Shown here piece after piece: positions 16,872-25,434 of a stretch of 64,000 nt of DNA. Location: contig DASPTQ010000166.1 of assembly GCA_035623335.1 (NCBI GenBank), positions 1-64,000 of the forward strand. The letters are read 5' to 3'. Below the pieces are notes generated by a model. It was not told the DNA's origin, made no database searches, and worked only from the letters and a program-made list of their open reading frames with translations. Position numbers and translations under genes: made by a program. How positions within the stretch are numbered: position 1 is the stretch's first letter; every line of letters begins with the position of its first letter. The DNA is from JAFAGX01 sp035623335. Its GTDB lineage: Bacteria > Acidobacteriota > Terriglobia > Terriglobales > Acidobacteriaceae.

Positions 16872-17852
16872 TTAATCCTGTTCCAGCAACATGGTCAGCA
16901 GCGCCATCCGCACGTACAGTCCGTTTACAGCCTGCCGGAAGTACAGTGCGCGCGGATCTTGGTCCACGGACCTGTCCAGTTCGACGGTCCGCGGCAGGGG
17001 ATGCAGAATAAGAGCACCCGGTCTCATCTTCTGCAGAATGGACGAATTAATGGCAAATTGCAGTGGGTTGCTACGACTGTCGGGAGGTTCGGACCGGATT
17101 CGAGTCTGATAAACAGCATCCACTTCTCCGATCACTCGCTCGATCTGAGATTCCATTTCATAACGCACTCCGTGCTCGTTCAAGTACTCCAAAATGTCCG
17201 GCCTCATCTGCTGCTCCGGCGGACCGACGAAGAAAATCTTCACGCGGTCGAACTTTGCCAGAAGATAGGCAAGGGATCGCGCCGTGCGCCCTTTGTCAAG
17301 TTCACCGACGATGGCTACACTTAAGCCGTCCAGCGGCCGTTCCCGAAATATGGTGTACAAATCGAGCAAGGCCTGCGTGGGATGCTGGCCTCCATCGCCG
17401 TCTCCGGCATTGATCAGCGGGACGGGCGAAACTTGCGACGCCTGCTTGGCGCCGCCTTCATTAGTGTGCCGAATCACGATCACATCGCAGTAGCTGCCAA
17501 TGATGCGAATGGTGTCCTCGAGTTGCTCTCCCTCGATCTCGGAAGAAAATGCCCGGGCTTGTTCGGTAGAAAGAACCCTGCCTCCCAACCGTTGCATAGC
17601 GGCTTCAAAGCAGAGTCTGGTTCGGGTCGACGGCGCATAAAAAAGGGTCGCCATGATGCGATTCTGGTATTCGAGCGAACCGCCACGCGCCACCACCCGT
17701 TCCATACCGCGCGAGCGTTCGAACAACTCCATCAATAGCGGCACGGTGAATTGTTGCGACTCGACGACGTGCGTCAGCTTCTCATGGTTTGGCCTGGGTG
17801 GTACCCGGCCACCTGCGAACGGAATGACCGGAGCCAGAATCTGCCGTTCCAT
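16872..17852 (-). CDS. pyrB: aspartate carbamoyltransferase catalytic chain
   Basis: The 326-residue protein has the carbamoyl-phosphate site STRTR in YAPSTRTRLCFEAA, the GGQHPTQALLDLYTI segment that distinguishes aspartate from ornithine transcarbamoylases, and LHPLPR near the C-terminus. The reaction is carbamoyl phosphate plus aspartate to N-carbamoylaspartate, normally pyrimidine synthesis. Here it is not beside other pyr genes but lies 3 bp downstream of carbamate kinase and 17 bp upstream of rocD. It may therefore run in the catabolic direction, releasing carbamoyl phosphate for ATP. No regulatory chain gene is nearby. Confidence 0.9.
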   Translation of the reverse strand: MERQILAPVIPFAGGRVPPRPNHEKLTHVVESQQFTVPLLMELFERSRGMERVVARGGSLEYQNRIMATLFYAPSTRTRLCFEAAMQRLGGRVLSTEQARAFSSEIEGEQLEDTIRIIGSYCDVIVIRHTNEGGAKQASQVSPVPLINAGDGDGGQHPTQALLDLYTIFRERPLDGLSVAIVGELDKGRTARSLAYLLAKFDRVKIFFVGPPEQQMRPDILEYLNEHGVRYEMESQIERVIGEVDAVYQTRIRSEPPDSRSNPLQFAINSSILQKMRPGALILHPLPRTVELDRSVDQDPRALYFRQAVNGLYVRMALLTMLLEQD

Positions 17853-17855
17853 AAA

Positions 17856-18854
17856 TCACCTGCTCTCGGCTAGCAGCTCGCACCGCTCATGGCTCTCGAC
17901 CGCGGCCGAAGCCTTCCTATCCGACACCACATGAGTGCCCGCCGATCCCGCAACGGCTTGGCACAGGCTCACATCCGAGGTGATGATCGCCTCGCCTCCG
18001 CCTTGGTTCAGAAACCGCAAGACCGATTCGACTTTTGGCCCCATGTTGCCTGGTGGAAAGTGCCCGGCCTCGGCGTATTTCTGCAGTTCCCGCGAGGTTA
18101 CGGTATAGAGCGGCCGCTGCTCCGGCTGTCTGTAGTTGAGGTACACATAATCTATGTCGGTGGAGATGACAAACAAATCAACGCCTAGGTGTGACGCCAA
18201 CAGCGCGGAGGCACGGTCTTTATCAATGACTGCCTCTACCCCTTGCAGATGCCCTTCTTTCCAGGCCACCGGAATGCCGCCGCCGCCACAAGCAATCACC
18301 AGAGCGCCCTGCTCGACCAGTTCACGGATGATTTCTAGTTCCACGATTCTCATCGGTTCGGGCGAGGGCACGACCCGACGATAGCCGCGCGCCGCATCCT
18401 CGACAATCTGCCAACCGAGTGAAGCGCGCCGCTCCTCGGCCTCGGCCCGCGACTGAAAAGGTCCGATCGGCTTTGTCGGGCAGCGCATCGCAGGATCATC
18501 GAGCGACACCACCACCTGCGTGAGTACGGTCACGACCGGCATGTGTAGGCCGGCGAGGTGAAGTTCCGTGTCGAGCGCCTGCTGCAGCAGGTACCCAATT
18601 TCGCCTTGGGTGCAAGCGTCACAGACATCGAGCGGCTGTCCGGGCACTTGGCTGGCGCCGCGCTCGGAGCGAAGCAGGGCCGCTCCCACTTGAGGCCCAT
18701 TACCATGAGTGATAACGATGCGATAGCTGTCGCTCACCAGCTTGGCGATTGCTGCCGCGGTACGCCGGGCGTTGGCCCGCTGCTCGGCGATCGTGCCTTT
18801 CTCGCCGGCACGGATCAGGGAATTACCCCCCACAGCTAGCAGCATGGTTTTCAT
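17856..18854 (-). CDS. arcC: carbamate kinase
   Basis: The 332-residue product matches carbamate kinase in length and motifs: LLAVGGNSLI at the N-terminus, ITHGNGPQVG, the ACGGGGIPV nucleotide region, VIDKDRASALLA and GNMGPKVE. It converts carbamoyl phosphate and ADP to ATP, CO2 and ammonia, the energy-yielding step of arginine, citrulline or carbamoyl-compound breakdown. GGGAG precedes the start. It is placed between ornithine and aspartate carbamoyltransferases, so both enzymes can feed it. No arginine deiminase or arginine/ornithine antiporter gene occurs in the window. Confidence 0.93.
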   Translation of the reverse strand: MKTMLLAVGGNSLIRAGEKGTIAEQRANARRTAAAIAKLVSDSYRIVITHGNGPQVGAALLRSERGASQVPGQPLDVCDACTQGEIGYLLQQALDTELHLAGLHMPVVTVLTQVVVSLDDPAMRCPTKPIGPFQSRAEAEERRASLGWQIVEDAARGYRRVVPSPEPMRIVELEIIRELVEQGALVIACGGGGIPVAWKEGHLQGVEAVIDKDRASALLASHLGVDLFVISTDIDYVYLNYRQPEQRPLYTVTSRELQKYAEAGHFPPGNMGPKVESVLRFLNQGGGEAIITSDVSLCQAVAGSAGTHVVSDRKASAAVESHERCELLAESR

Positions 18855-18866
18855 GACTGCTCCCGC

Positions 18867-19838
18867 TCACGCGTGTACCAGTTCGGGCGTGGCCATCGGA
18901 CGCATCAGCCCTACCGGCACGTCCTTCATCAGCTCTAGCAGGATCGCTTTTTGTACATGCAAGCGGTTCTCAGCCTGCTGGAAGACCACAGACCAGGGTG
19001 AATCAATCACATCGTTCGTCACTTCCTCACCACGATGCGCCGGAAGACAATGCATGAAGATGGCATCATGCTTGGCATGCCGAAAGAGTTCGGAATTCAC
19101 TTGGAAACCGCGGAATGCTTCCCGCCGCTGTTCTGCCTCGTCTTCCTGGCCCATGCTGGTCCACACGTCGGTATAAACCACATCTGCGTCCGCGACTGCC
19201 TCCGTCACCTCATGCGTGACCCGGCAACTGCCGCCGGTCTCGCTGGCGCGCTGCTGAGCAAAGCTGATGGCATCCGCCCTGGGTTCGTAGTGGCGGGGGG
19301 TCGCGACGCGTAGCTCTGCGCCGAGTTGCGCACCGGCAAACATGAGCGAGTGCGCGACATTGTTACCATCGCCGACAAAGGCAATTTTCAGTTTCTCCAG
19401 CCTGCCCTTGATCTCCCACATCGTCATGTAGTCGGCCAAGGCCTGACAGGGATGACTGAAGTCCGTCAACCCGTTAATCACCGGAACGGAGGCGTACCCT
19501 GCCATTTCTTCCACGATTTGGTGGGCGAAGGTGCGAATCATGATGCCTTGCACCATTCGCTCCAGATTCTTGGCAACGTCATACACCGATTCGCGCTTGC
19601 CCAGGTTAATCTCCGCAGGAGAGAGGTACAGCGAAAAGCCGCCCAGCTGCTGAACGCCGACATCGAAGGTCACCCTTGTACGCAAAGAAGGCTTTTCAAA
19701 AATCATGGCCAGCGTTTTGCCTCTGAGTGCCTGGACATAGCGATCGGGGCGGGCTTTGATTTGGCGGCCCAAGATGAGGAGGTACTCAATCTCGGAGGGA
19801 GCAAAGTCTCGGATCGAAACGAAGCCTCGGACGCTCAT
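18867..19838 (-). CDS. argF: ornithine carbamoyltransferase
   Basis: The 323-residue enzyme has the carbamoyl-phosphate motif SLRTR, the HPCQALADY segment and the ornithine-site HCLPAHRGEEV. It interconverts ornithine plus carbamoyl phosphate with citrulline plus phosphate. AAGGAGGTGG, located inside the end of the upstream gene, provides a strong ribosome site, and the ATG overlaps the upstream stop by four bases (ATGA). With carbamate kinase directly downstream it can act catabolically (citrulline phosphorolysis), although a biosynthetic role cannot be ruled out. Confidence 0.93.
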   Translation of the reverse strand: MSVRGFVSIRDFAPSEIEYLLILGRQIKARPDRYVQALRGKTLAMIFEKPSLRTRVTFDVGVQQLGGFSLYLSPAEINLGKRESVYDVAKNLERMVQGIMIRTFAHQIVEEMAGYASVPVINGLTDFSHPCQALADYMTMWEIKGRLEKLKIAFVGDGNNVAHSLMFAGAQLGAELRVATPRHYEPRADAISFAQQRASETGGSCRVTHEVTEAVADADVVYTDVWTSMGQEDEAEQRREAFRGFQVNSELFRHAKHDAIFMHCLPAHRGEEVTNDVIDSPWSVVFQQAENRLHVQKAILLELMKDVPVGLMRPMATPELVHA

Positions 19839-21166
19839 CGTTCCACCTCCTTTGGCGCGAGAACTCGCGAGAGGATGTCCGTCAAACCCGGATGAGAAAG
19901 CTCCTCGACTTCATAGGTGACGCGCAGATTCGGCTTCCGGACGTTGATGACTCGCGCCAGGTCAATCGGCGTGGCGATCAGGACGAGATCGCAGGGCACC
20001 CGGTTGATCGTTTCTTCCAGTTCATGCCGCTGCATTGAGCTATAACCCATTGCGGGGAGAAGATTGGTAAGGTGCGGATATCGGTCGTACGTGCTGCGAA
20101 TCGAGCCAACGGCGAAGGGCTTCGGATAGACCAACTCTGCAGCCCCGAAATGCCGCGCGGCTACGACTCCGGCACCATAAGGCATCTCGCCATGGGTCAG
20201 GGTTGGACCGTCTTCTACGACCAGCACTCGGCGTCCTTTCACTGATTCGGGCTGGGCGACGGAGATACGGCAGGCAGTTTCCACAATGGTTGCTTGGGGA
20301 TTCGCTTGGCGAATGTTGTTCCGTACGGCTTCGATGTCCTGCTGTGCGGCGGTGTCTACCTTGTTGATCACCACGACATCAGCGCGCCGCAGGTTTACTT
20401 CCCCTGGAAAGTACGCCAACTCGTGGCCGGGGCGATGAGGGTCGGCTACAACGATCTCCAAATCGGAAATATAAAAGGGCGTGTCGTTGTTTCCGCCATC
20501 CCATAGAATGACGTCCGCCTCTTGTTCCGCCTGGCGCAGGATGCGCTCATAGTCCACGCCTGCATAGACCACGGTTCCCTGGCGGAGGTGCGGCTCGTAC
20601 TCCTCACGCTCTTCGATCGTGCATTGCTGCAGGTCCAAGTCTTCCAAGGTTGCAAAGCGCTGCACCGCCTGTGCGGCAAGGTCACCATACGGCATGGGAT
20701 GGCGAATGACCACAGGTTTCAGGCCCAGCCTTGCTAACTCTGTTGCCAGCAGCTTCGAAACCGGGCTCTTGCCGCAGCCGGTACGTACTGCGCACACCGA
20801 AACTACCGGGACCGAGGACTTAAGCTGCGTATGCTCTGTCCCCAGAAGCCAGAAATCTGCACCCGCCGCTACCGTACGCGAGGCTAAGTGCATCAGGTTT
20901 TGGTGGGAAATGTCGCTATAGGAGAACACTACCGCATCGATTTTCTCGCTGGCAATCAGTGCTTCCAGATCCTTCTCTTCAAGAATAGGAATACCGGCGG
21001 GATAGAGCAGAGTTCCGGCCAGGGAGGGTGGATATCGGCGATTCGCAATATTGGGTATTTGTGTGGCGGTGAAGGCGACCACCTCATATTCGGGATTGTT
21101 CCGAAAGACGACGTTGAAGTTATGAAAATCTCGGCCTGCCGCACCCAAAATCAGAAGTCGCTTCAT
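19835..21166 (-). CDS. cyclic 2,3-diphosphoglycerate synthetase-like P-loop GTPase
   Basis: The 443-residue protein starts with a Rossmann-like domain (LLILGAAGRDFHNFN, about residues 1-115), followed by a P-loop NTPase domain with VRTGCGKS near 128-135, a Walker-B-like stretch ILWDGGNND, and NKVD, the guanine-specificity motif. This is the organisation of the archaeal cyclic 2,3-diphosphoglycerate synthetase family. The bacterial homologues are of unknown function. As first gene of the operon, overlapping argF by 4 bp, it probably acts with carbamoyl-phosphate or ornithine metabolism, not in thermoprotectant synthesis. That role is inference. The gene start shares an intergenic region with malic enzyme and a perfect CRP-type site. 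Confidence 0.82.
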   Translation of the reverse strand: MKRLLILGAAGRDFHNFNVVFRNNPEYEVVAFTATQIPNIANRRYPPSLAGTLLYPAGIPILEEKDLEALIASEKIDAVVFSYSDISHQNLMHLASRTVAAGADFWLLGTEHTQLKSSVPVVSVCAVRTGCGKSPVSKLLATELARLGLKPVVIRHPMPYGDLAAQAVQRFATLEDLDLQQCTIEEREEYEPHLRQGTVVYAGVDYERILRQAEQEADVILWDGGNNDTPFYISDLEIVVADPHRPGHELAYFPGEVNLRRADVVVINKVDTAAQQDIEAVRNNIRQANPQATIVETACRISVAQPESVKGRRVLVVEDGPTLTHGEMPYGAGVVAARHFGAAELVYPKPFAVGSIRSTYDRYPHLTNLLPAMGYSSMQRHELEETINRVPCDLVLIATPIDLARVINVRKPNLRVTYEVEELSHPGLTDILSRVLAPKEVER

Positions 21167-21352
21167 CGTCCAGCCCCCCCGTCAGAGATGTTCGCCTACG
21201 CCGTTATTCTCTGCCCGGCTCCGAGGGAACCGCTGTGCGGCTTATCACTGCCCTATGTGAGCCTCTACCAAAGCATGATGCGAACTCGCCCGAAGCAAGA
21301 AGGCGCCCTCTCGTTTGCCGACGCGCCCGAGCGAGGACACGAAGCTTGGGCA

Positions 21353-21372
21353 AGATGAGAACAGATGAGAAC
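21353..21372. repeat. 10-bp tandem repeat AGATGAGAAC x2
   Basis: AGATGAGAAC occurs twice head to tail at 21353-21362 and 21363-21372, close to one helical turn per unit. It abuts the CRP-type palindrome starting at 21378 and might be part of the same control region. Confidence 0.6.
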
Positions 21373-21377
21373 AGAAG

Positions 21378-21395
21378 ATGTGACTTGTCTCACAT
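21378..21395. promoter_or_regulatory. CRP-type palindrome, site 4 (best match)
   Basis: ATGTGACTTGTCTCACAT is a perfect 6-6-6 inverted repeat and matches the E. coli CRP consensus core TGTGA-N6-TCACA. It is centred about 120 bp before the malic enzyme start and 220 bp before the cDPG-synthetase-like gene on the other strand. Confidence 0.8.
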
Positions 21396-21505
21396 ACGGC
21401 GGCAGCAGCCCTCACAGCCAGCAGGCGGCTCAGAAGAAGAAGATTCAACAAGATGAGGAAGGCGGCTCCCGTCCGCCGGTTGTGTGTCGCCGCAGGAGGC
21501 ATCTT

Positions 21506-23803
21506 ATGGCAATCACCAAGCAACAAGCCCTTGACTACCACCAGGGTATGCGGCCCGGAAAACTTGAAGTCACACCCACAAAACCTTGCCGTACGCAGCG
21601 CGATTTAAGTCTTGCGTACACGCCGGGCGTGGCCGAGCCCTGCCTTGCAATTCGCGGGAACCCGCATGACGCCTTCCGCTACACGGCGCGCGCCAATTTG
21701 GTGGCCGTGGTGACCAATGGAACCGCGGTTCTGGGCCTAGGAGACATCGGTGCCCTCGCCGGTAAGCCGGTGATGGAGGGCAAGGCCGTGCTCTTTAAGC
21801 GCTTCGCTGATGTGGATGTGTTCGATATTGAAGTCGATAGTCACGAACCCGACGAAGTCATCAGAGTTTGCCAATTGCTGGAGCCCACCTTTGGCGGAAT
21901 TAATCTCGAAGACATCAAAGCGCCGGAGTGCTTCTACATCGAGGAGACGCTCAAGAAAACCATGAAAATCCCGGTTTTCCACGATGACCAACACGGCACC
22001 GCCATCATCACCGGCGCTGCGCTTCTCAATGCGCTCGAACTGGTAGGAAAGGACATCAGCAAGATCCGCGTGGTCTTCAACGGGGCCGGAGCTTCAGGCA
22101 TTGCCACGGCCGAGCACTATGTTCGTCTGGGCGTAAAACGCGAAAACATCATTCTCTGTGACACCAAGGGAGTCGTGTACCAGGGCCGTGCTGCGGGGAT
22201 GAATCCCTATAAAGAGCGGTTCGCGCAGAAAACAACGCTGCGCACACTGGCCGAGGCCATGGAGGGCGCGGATCTGTTCGTTGGCCTCTCGGTAAAAGGC
22301 GCAGTCACCCAAGAAATGGTGCGATCGATGGCGGCCCGGCCCATCGTCATCGCCATGGCTAATCCTGACCCGGAAATCACCTATGAGGATGCCCGGGCTA
22401 GCCGCCCAGACGTCATTATGTGTACCGGGCGCTCTGACTATCCCAACATGGTGAACAATGTGTTGGGCTTTCCCTTCATTTTCCGCGGCGCCTTGGACGT
22501 GCATGCGACCGCCATCAACGAAGAGATGAAGCTGGCTGCCACCCGTGCTCTGGCGGCGTTAGCCAAGGAGGACGTTCCGGATTCGGTCTGTCGCGCGTAT
22601 GGTGTGGAGCATCTCGAGTTTGGACCGGATTATTTGATTCCCAAGCCCTTCGACCCGCGAGTCCTGGTATGGGAGGCCTCGGCCGTGGCGCAAGCCGCCA
22701 TGGAAACCGGAGTCGCCCAGGAACCGGTGGACCTGGACAGTTACAGGGAGCAATTGGAACGCCGCCTCGGCAAGGCCCACGAGATCGCACGAATCATGAT
22801 CCACAAGGCGCAATCCAACCCCAAGCATGTGGTTTTCCCCGAGGGTGAGAACGAGAAAATCCTGCGAGCCTGCCACGTGCTAGTAGAGGAAAATATTGCG
22901 GCCCCGATCCTTTTGGGCAACACCGCGTCGATCCGGGCTAAGGCTGCGGACCTCGGTATCGACATCGAGACCTTCCGCACCATCGATCCTACGGTGTCAG
23001 AGCTGCGCGAACCCTACATTGAAGAGTTATTCCGCTTGCGGCAACGTCGTGGAGTAACCCTGAGCGAGGCTCGCGTGCTCATCAACGATCGCAATATCTT
23101 TGGTTCGATGATGGTGCACATGGGAGACGCTGACGCGTTGGTCTCCGGCGTAACCCAGCACTTTCCCGATGTCATTCGCCCCGCGCTACAAATTGTGCGC
23201 ATGCGCGAGGGCCTGCATAGAGTCTCTGGCAGCTACGCCATCATCACCCGCAAGGGGGACGTGTACTTCATCGCTGACACCAGCGTCAACATTGAACCGA
23301 CCGCCGAAGATCTGGTGGAAATCGCGCTGTGTACTGCCGATGCAGCCCGGCGCTTCAATGTGGTTCCGCGAGTGGCCATGCTTTCGTTCTCCAGCTTCGG
23401 GAGCGTGAAACATCCGCTGTCCGACAAGGTTCGCAAAGCCGTGGAGCTTTTGCACCATGCTGATCCTAGTCTCATCATCGATGGAGAGATCATGGCCGAT
23501 GTCGCAGTTTCCCCGGACATGCTGCGGGAGACCTATCCTTTCAGTCCGCTACAAGGGGGCGCCAACGTTCTGATCTGCCCCGATCTCAGCTCTGCCAACA
23601 TCGCCTGCAAGTTGCTGGCAAAACTCGGTGATGCCGAGACCATTGGTCCCGTGCTCATGGGAATGAGCAAGCCGGTGCATCTGCTAGCTCGCGGCGCAGA
23701 GGTCGAAGAAATTGTGAACGTCGCGGCCATTGCGGTTGTCGAGGCGCAGGAGACTAAGCCATCGGTGTTCGAAGTAACCGCGCCCGTCGCGGCCGTCTCC
23801 TAG
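21506..23803 (+). CDS. maeB: NAD(P)-dependent malic enzyme fused to phosphotransacetylase domain
   Basis: The start at 21506 has GGAGG seven bases upstream, giving 765 residues, the length of MaeB-type enzymes. The N-terminal malic enzyme part (about 1-430) shows the Tyr-containing YTPGVAEPC, metal-site FHDDQHGTA and Rossmann GAGASGIAT. The C-terminal part (about 430-765) is a phosphate acetyltransferase-like domain (VFPEGENEKILRAC, GGANVLICPDLSSANI). It decarboxylates malate to pyruvate. In this family the Pta domain is usually regulatory, binding acetyl-CoA or acetyl phosphate, and is not known to be catalytic. A consensus CRP site lies upstream, implying control by energy state. Confidence 0.94.
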   Translation: MAITKQQALDYHQGMRPGKLEVTPTKPCRTQRDLSLAYTPGVAEPCLAIRGNPHDAFRYTARANLVAVVTNGTAVLGLGDIGALAGKPVMEGKAVLFKRFADVDVFDIEVDSHEPDEVIRVCQLLEPTFGGINLEDIKAPECFYIEETLKKTMKIPVFHDDQHGTAIITGAALLNALELVGKDISKIRVVFNGAGASGIATAEHYVRLGVKRENIILCDTKGVVYQGRAAGMNPYKERFAQKTTLRTLAEAMEGADLFVGLSVKGAVTQEMVRSMAARPIVIAMANPDPEITYEDARASRPDVIMCTGRSDYPNMVNNVLGFPFIFRGALDVHATAINEEMKLAATRALAALAKEDVPDSVCRAYGVEHLEFGPDYLIPKPFDPRVLVWEASAVAQAAMETGVAQEPVDLDSYREQLERRLGKAHEIARIMIHKAQSNPKHVVFPEGENEKILRACHVLVEENIAAPILLGNTASIRAKAADLGIDIETFRTIDPTVSELREPYIEELFRLRQRRGVTLSEARVLINDRNIFGSMMVHMGDADALVSGVTQHFPDVIRPALQIVRMREGLHRVSGSYAIITRKGDVYFIADTSVNIEPTAEDLVEIALCTADAARRFNVVPRVAMLSFSSFGSVKHPLSDKVRKAVELLHHADPSLIIDGEIMADVAVSPDMLRETYPFSPLQGGANVLICPDLSSANIACKLLAKLGDAETIGPVLMGMSKPVHLLARGAEVEEIVNVAAIAVVEAQETKPSVFEVTAPVAAVS

Positions 23804-23986
23804 TTGGGAGATCCAACCAAGGGGAAACAACCAATTGCGGTTTCGCGGATAAGAGGCTTGCGGAGTGTCCTCACGCAGGGAGGCTGCTCAAGAGCCGACG
23901 GGATTGCCTAACCCGTGCCATGCAGCAAAGAATTCAGGCACTTGGCTCGCCCCCAGGCCCGTCGGCGACCAAGAATGCCGGCTCGC

Positions 23987-24661
23987 TTACTCTTCCGGAA
24001 TTCTCCAGACATGGTCAGACTTCACCACTCTGATCACAGCTTGTTTCGCTTCACCGTGGTAGAAGTTGGCGGAATAGTCGCTAATCAAGGTTGCGCGTTC
24101 CCAGGTATTGAAGCTCTTGACCAGTGGGCCTGACACATCAAAAAATTCGCCCAAACGGTTGGGCTCCCATTTCCAGGTGAACTCAACGGTGGCTTGACCC
24201 AAGCCGACCATCGTGATTCTGTCAACTGCCAGCAACCGGCGTTCTGCGATGGGCACAACGTATGAGACAGTGCCGTCCTTTTCCGTAGTCTTCTCGACGC
24301 CTGCGATTTCCCCCAATTGCTTCTCGCCCTCAGGAGTAAGCGCTACCGGGGTTGTCCTTCCCTTCTCTTTGCCCAGTTTAAGCAGCCCGGCCTTTTCCAG
24401 CAGACGATAGTTTGGATCGTAGGGTTTCATGCCGGGGGTGAGGAATCCAGTGTGGAAGCGAATCACCGCCGGGCCTTGGACATGCAGCGCTGCCATTGCC
24501 AAACTTGAGGCATCGTACATCCCCAGGACCTTCTGGCTCTCCCGGATGTAATACCCCGCAATTCCAACCAGGGCTACTATCATGACCACGATCAGAAGGA
24601 GTGGTACGGCAGACGATTGTTTCTTTTCCAGCTCAAGTTCTTGTTCAAACATAACAGCCAT
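23987..24661 (-). CDS. membrane-anchored hypothetical protein
   Basis: A strong AGGAGG precedes the ATG at 24661. The 224-residue protein has a short cytosolic N-terminus with EQELELEKK, one transmembrane segment (about residues 18-39, LLLIVVMIVALVGIAGYYI) and a soluble domain with FTWKWEPNRLGEFF and a final beta-rich section. I do not recognise the family. A perfect GTGA-N6-TCAC palindrome lies about 80 bp upstream, so it is a likely member of the CRP-type regulon. The C-terminal domain is predicted to be periplasmic. Confidence 0.75.
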   Translation of the reverse strand: MAVMFEQELELEKKQSSAVPLLLIVVMIVALVGIAGYYIRESQKVLGMYDASSLAMAALHVQGPAVIRFHTGFLTPGMKPYDPNYRLLEKAGLLKLGKEKGRTTPVALTPEGEKQLGEIAGVEKTTEKDGTVSYVVPIAERRLLAVDRITMVGLGQATVEFTWKWEPNRLGEFFDVSGPLVKSFNTWERATLISDYSANFYHGEAKQAVIRVVKSDHVWRIPEE

Positions 24662-25047
24662 GGCCGACCTCCTAGGTGAAGCCTACCTGCAGGCCAACCT
24701 GTCAAGATCTTGTACCAGGTACTCGCCCATAGGATGTGATTTGACTCACCTAAGGCAGTGGTAGAGCTCACACTCGGTGGGGAGAAGTGTCAAACAGAGA
24801 CCGATGGGTTCGCCGATGGGGGACGGGAGGCTGCTCCTCGGGATGCGGAGGCCGTCGGGCAATCAGCACAGCCAGGCCTCAAACCAGTAGCCTCGTCGTG
24901 CTGCACTCAACCTTTCCAGACTATTCTGCTTTTTCTGAAGATCAGATCTTGCGTGAATGACTTCTGGATAAGTCTGCGAAAGCGACCTAGGTGAAATTCG
25001 GGCAGTGTTGAGCTCTACCGATTGACGTGCGGGCTTCTCCGACGGCT
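24662..25047. other. intergenic spacer with CRP-type site
   Basis: About 385 bp. Apart from the palindrome at 24735-24750 I see no supported gene. Short open frames here have biased composition and no ribosome site. Confidence 0.4.
24735..24750. promoter_or_regulatory. CRP/FNR-type palindrome, site 5
   Basis: TGTGATTTGACTCACC contains GTGA-N6-TCAC (GTGA 24736-24739, TCAC 24746-24749). It is centred about 81 bp upstream of the membrane-anchored hypothetical gene starting at 24661. Confidence 0.7.
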
Positions 25048-25395
25048 TCACTTTTCCGCGAGGCAGTAACTGCCCAATTCTTCGCCAACCTTGTCAGGAC
25101 TTTGACCTTTTGCATAGACCGTGACGTTGGAGCAGTCATAGAGGCCGTGATTCTTGGGCAGGCGGACCATGACATAGGTTCCAGGCTTCAATACGGTGCA
25201 GCCAAGTAAGTCCTTATTGCATTGCAGCTCAATCTGAGCCTTCTCACTCCGAGCAGTGATCAGGACAACACCGTTATTTTCCTCGGCGCTTTTTACTGTA
25301 ATCGGCTCCTTTTCCTGAGCACGCGCGCTTACAGCGCCGAACCAGAGCACGATTAAAACAACGGCAGCAACGCGGACAATGGATTTGGTTTTCAC
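25048..25395 (-). CDS. small secreted hypothetical protein
   Basis: The start appears to be GTG at 25395, preceded by AAAGGGGGG. The 115-residue product has a signal peptide with cleavage likely after ARA (VSARAQ), and four Cys residues in the mature part that could form two disulfides. The rest (VLITARSEKAQIELQC, GTYVMVRLPK) is beta-rich. No family recognised. The gene runs in the same direction as the diheme protein gene 39 bp upstream and is probably co-transcribed with it. Confidence 0.65.
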   Translation of the reverse strand: MKTKSIVRVAAVVLIVLWFGAVSARAQEKEPITVKSAEENNGVVLITARSEKAQIELQCNKDLLGCTVLKPGTYVMVRLPKNHGLYDCSNVTVYAKGQSPDKVGEELGSYCLAEK

Positions 25396-25434
25396 GATGC
25401 CCCCCTTTCCTTTCGCCTAATCTTGTCCCGGACG

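Larger units (their letters stand above)
21167..21505. other. divergent promoter region, carbamoyl-phosphate operon / malic enzyme
   Basis: This 339-bp region separates two divergent transcription units. It holds a 10-bp tandem repeat and a perfect CRP-type palindrome toward the malic enzyme side, so both units could be controlled from here. One frame is open in part of it, but it lacks protein-like composition, and the GGAGG before 21506 marks the real start of malic enzyme. Confidence 0.5.

Noticed and set aside
15856..16875. Plus-strand frame of 339 codons across the rocD region
   Set aside because: Antisense to the clear ornithine aminotransferase; no recognisable domain.
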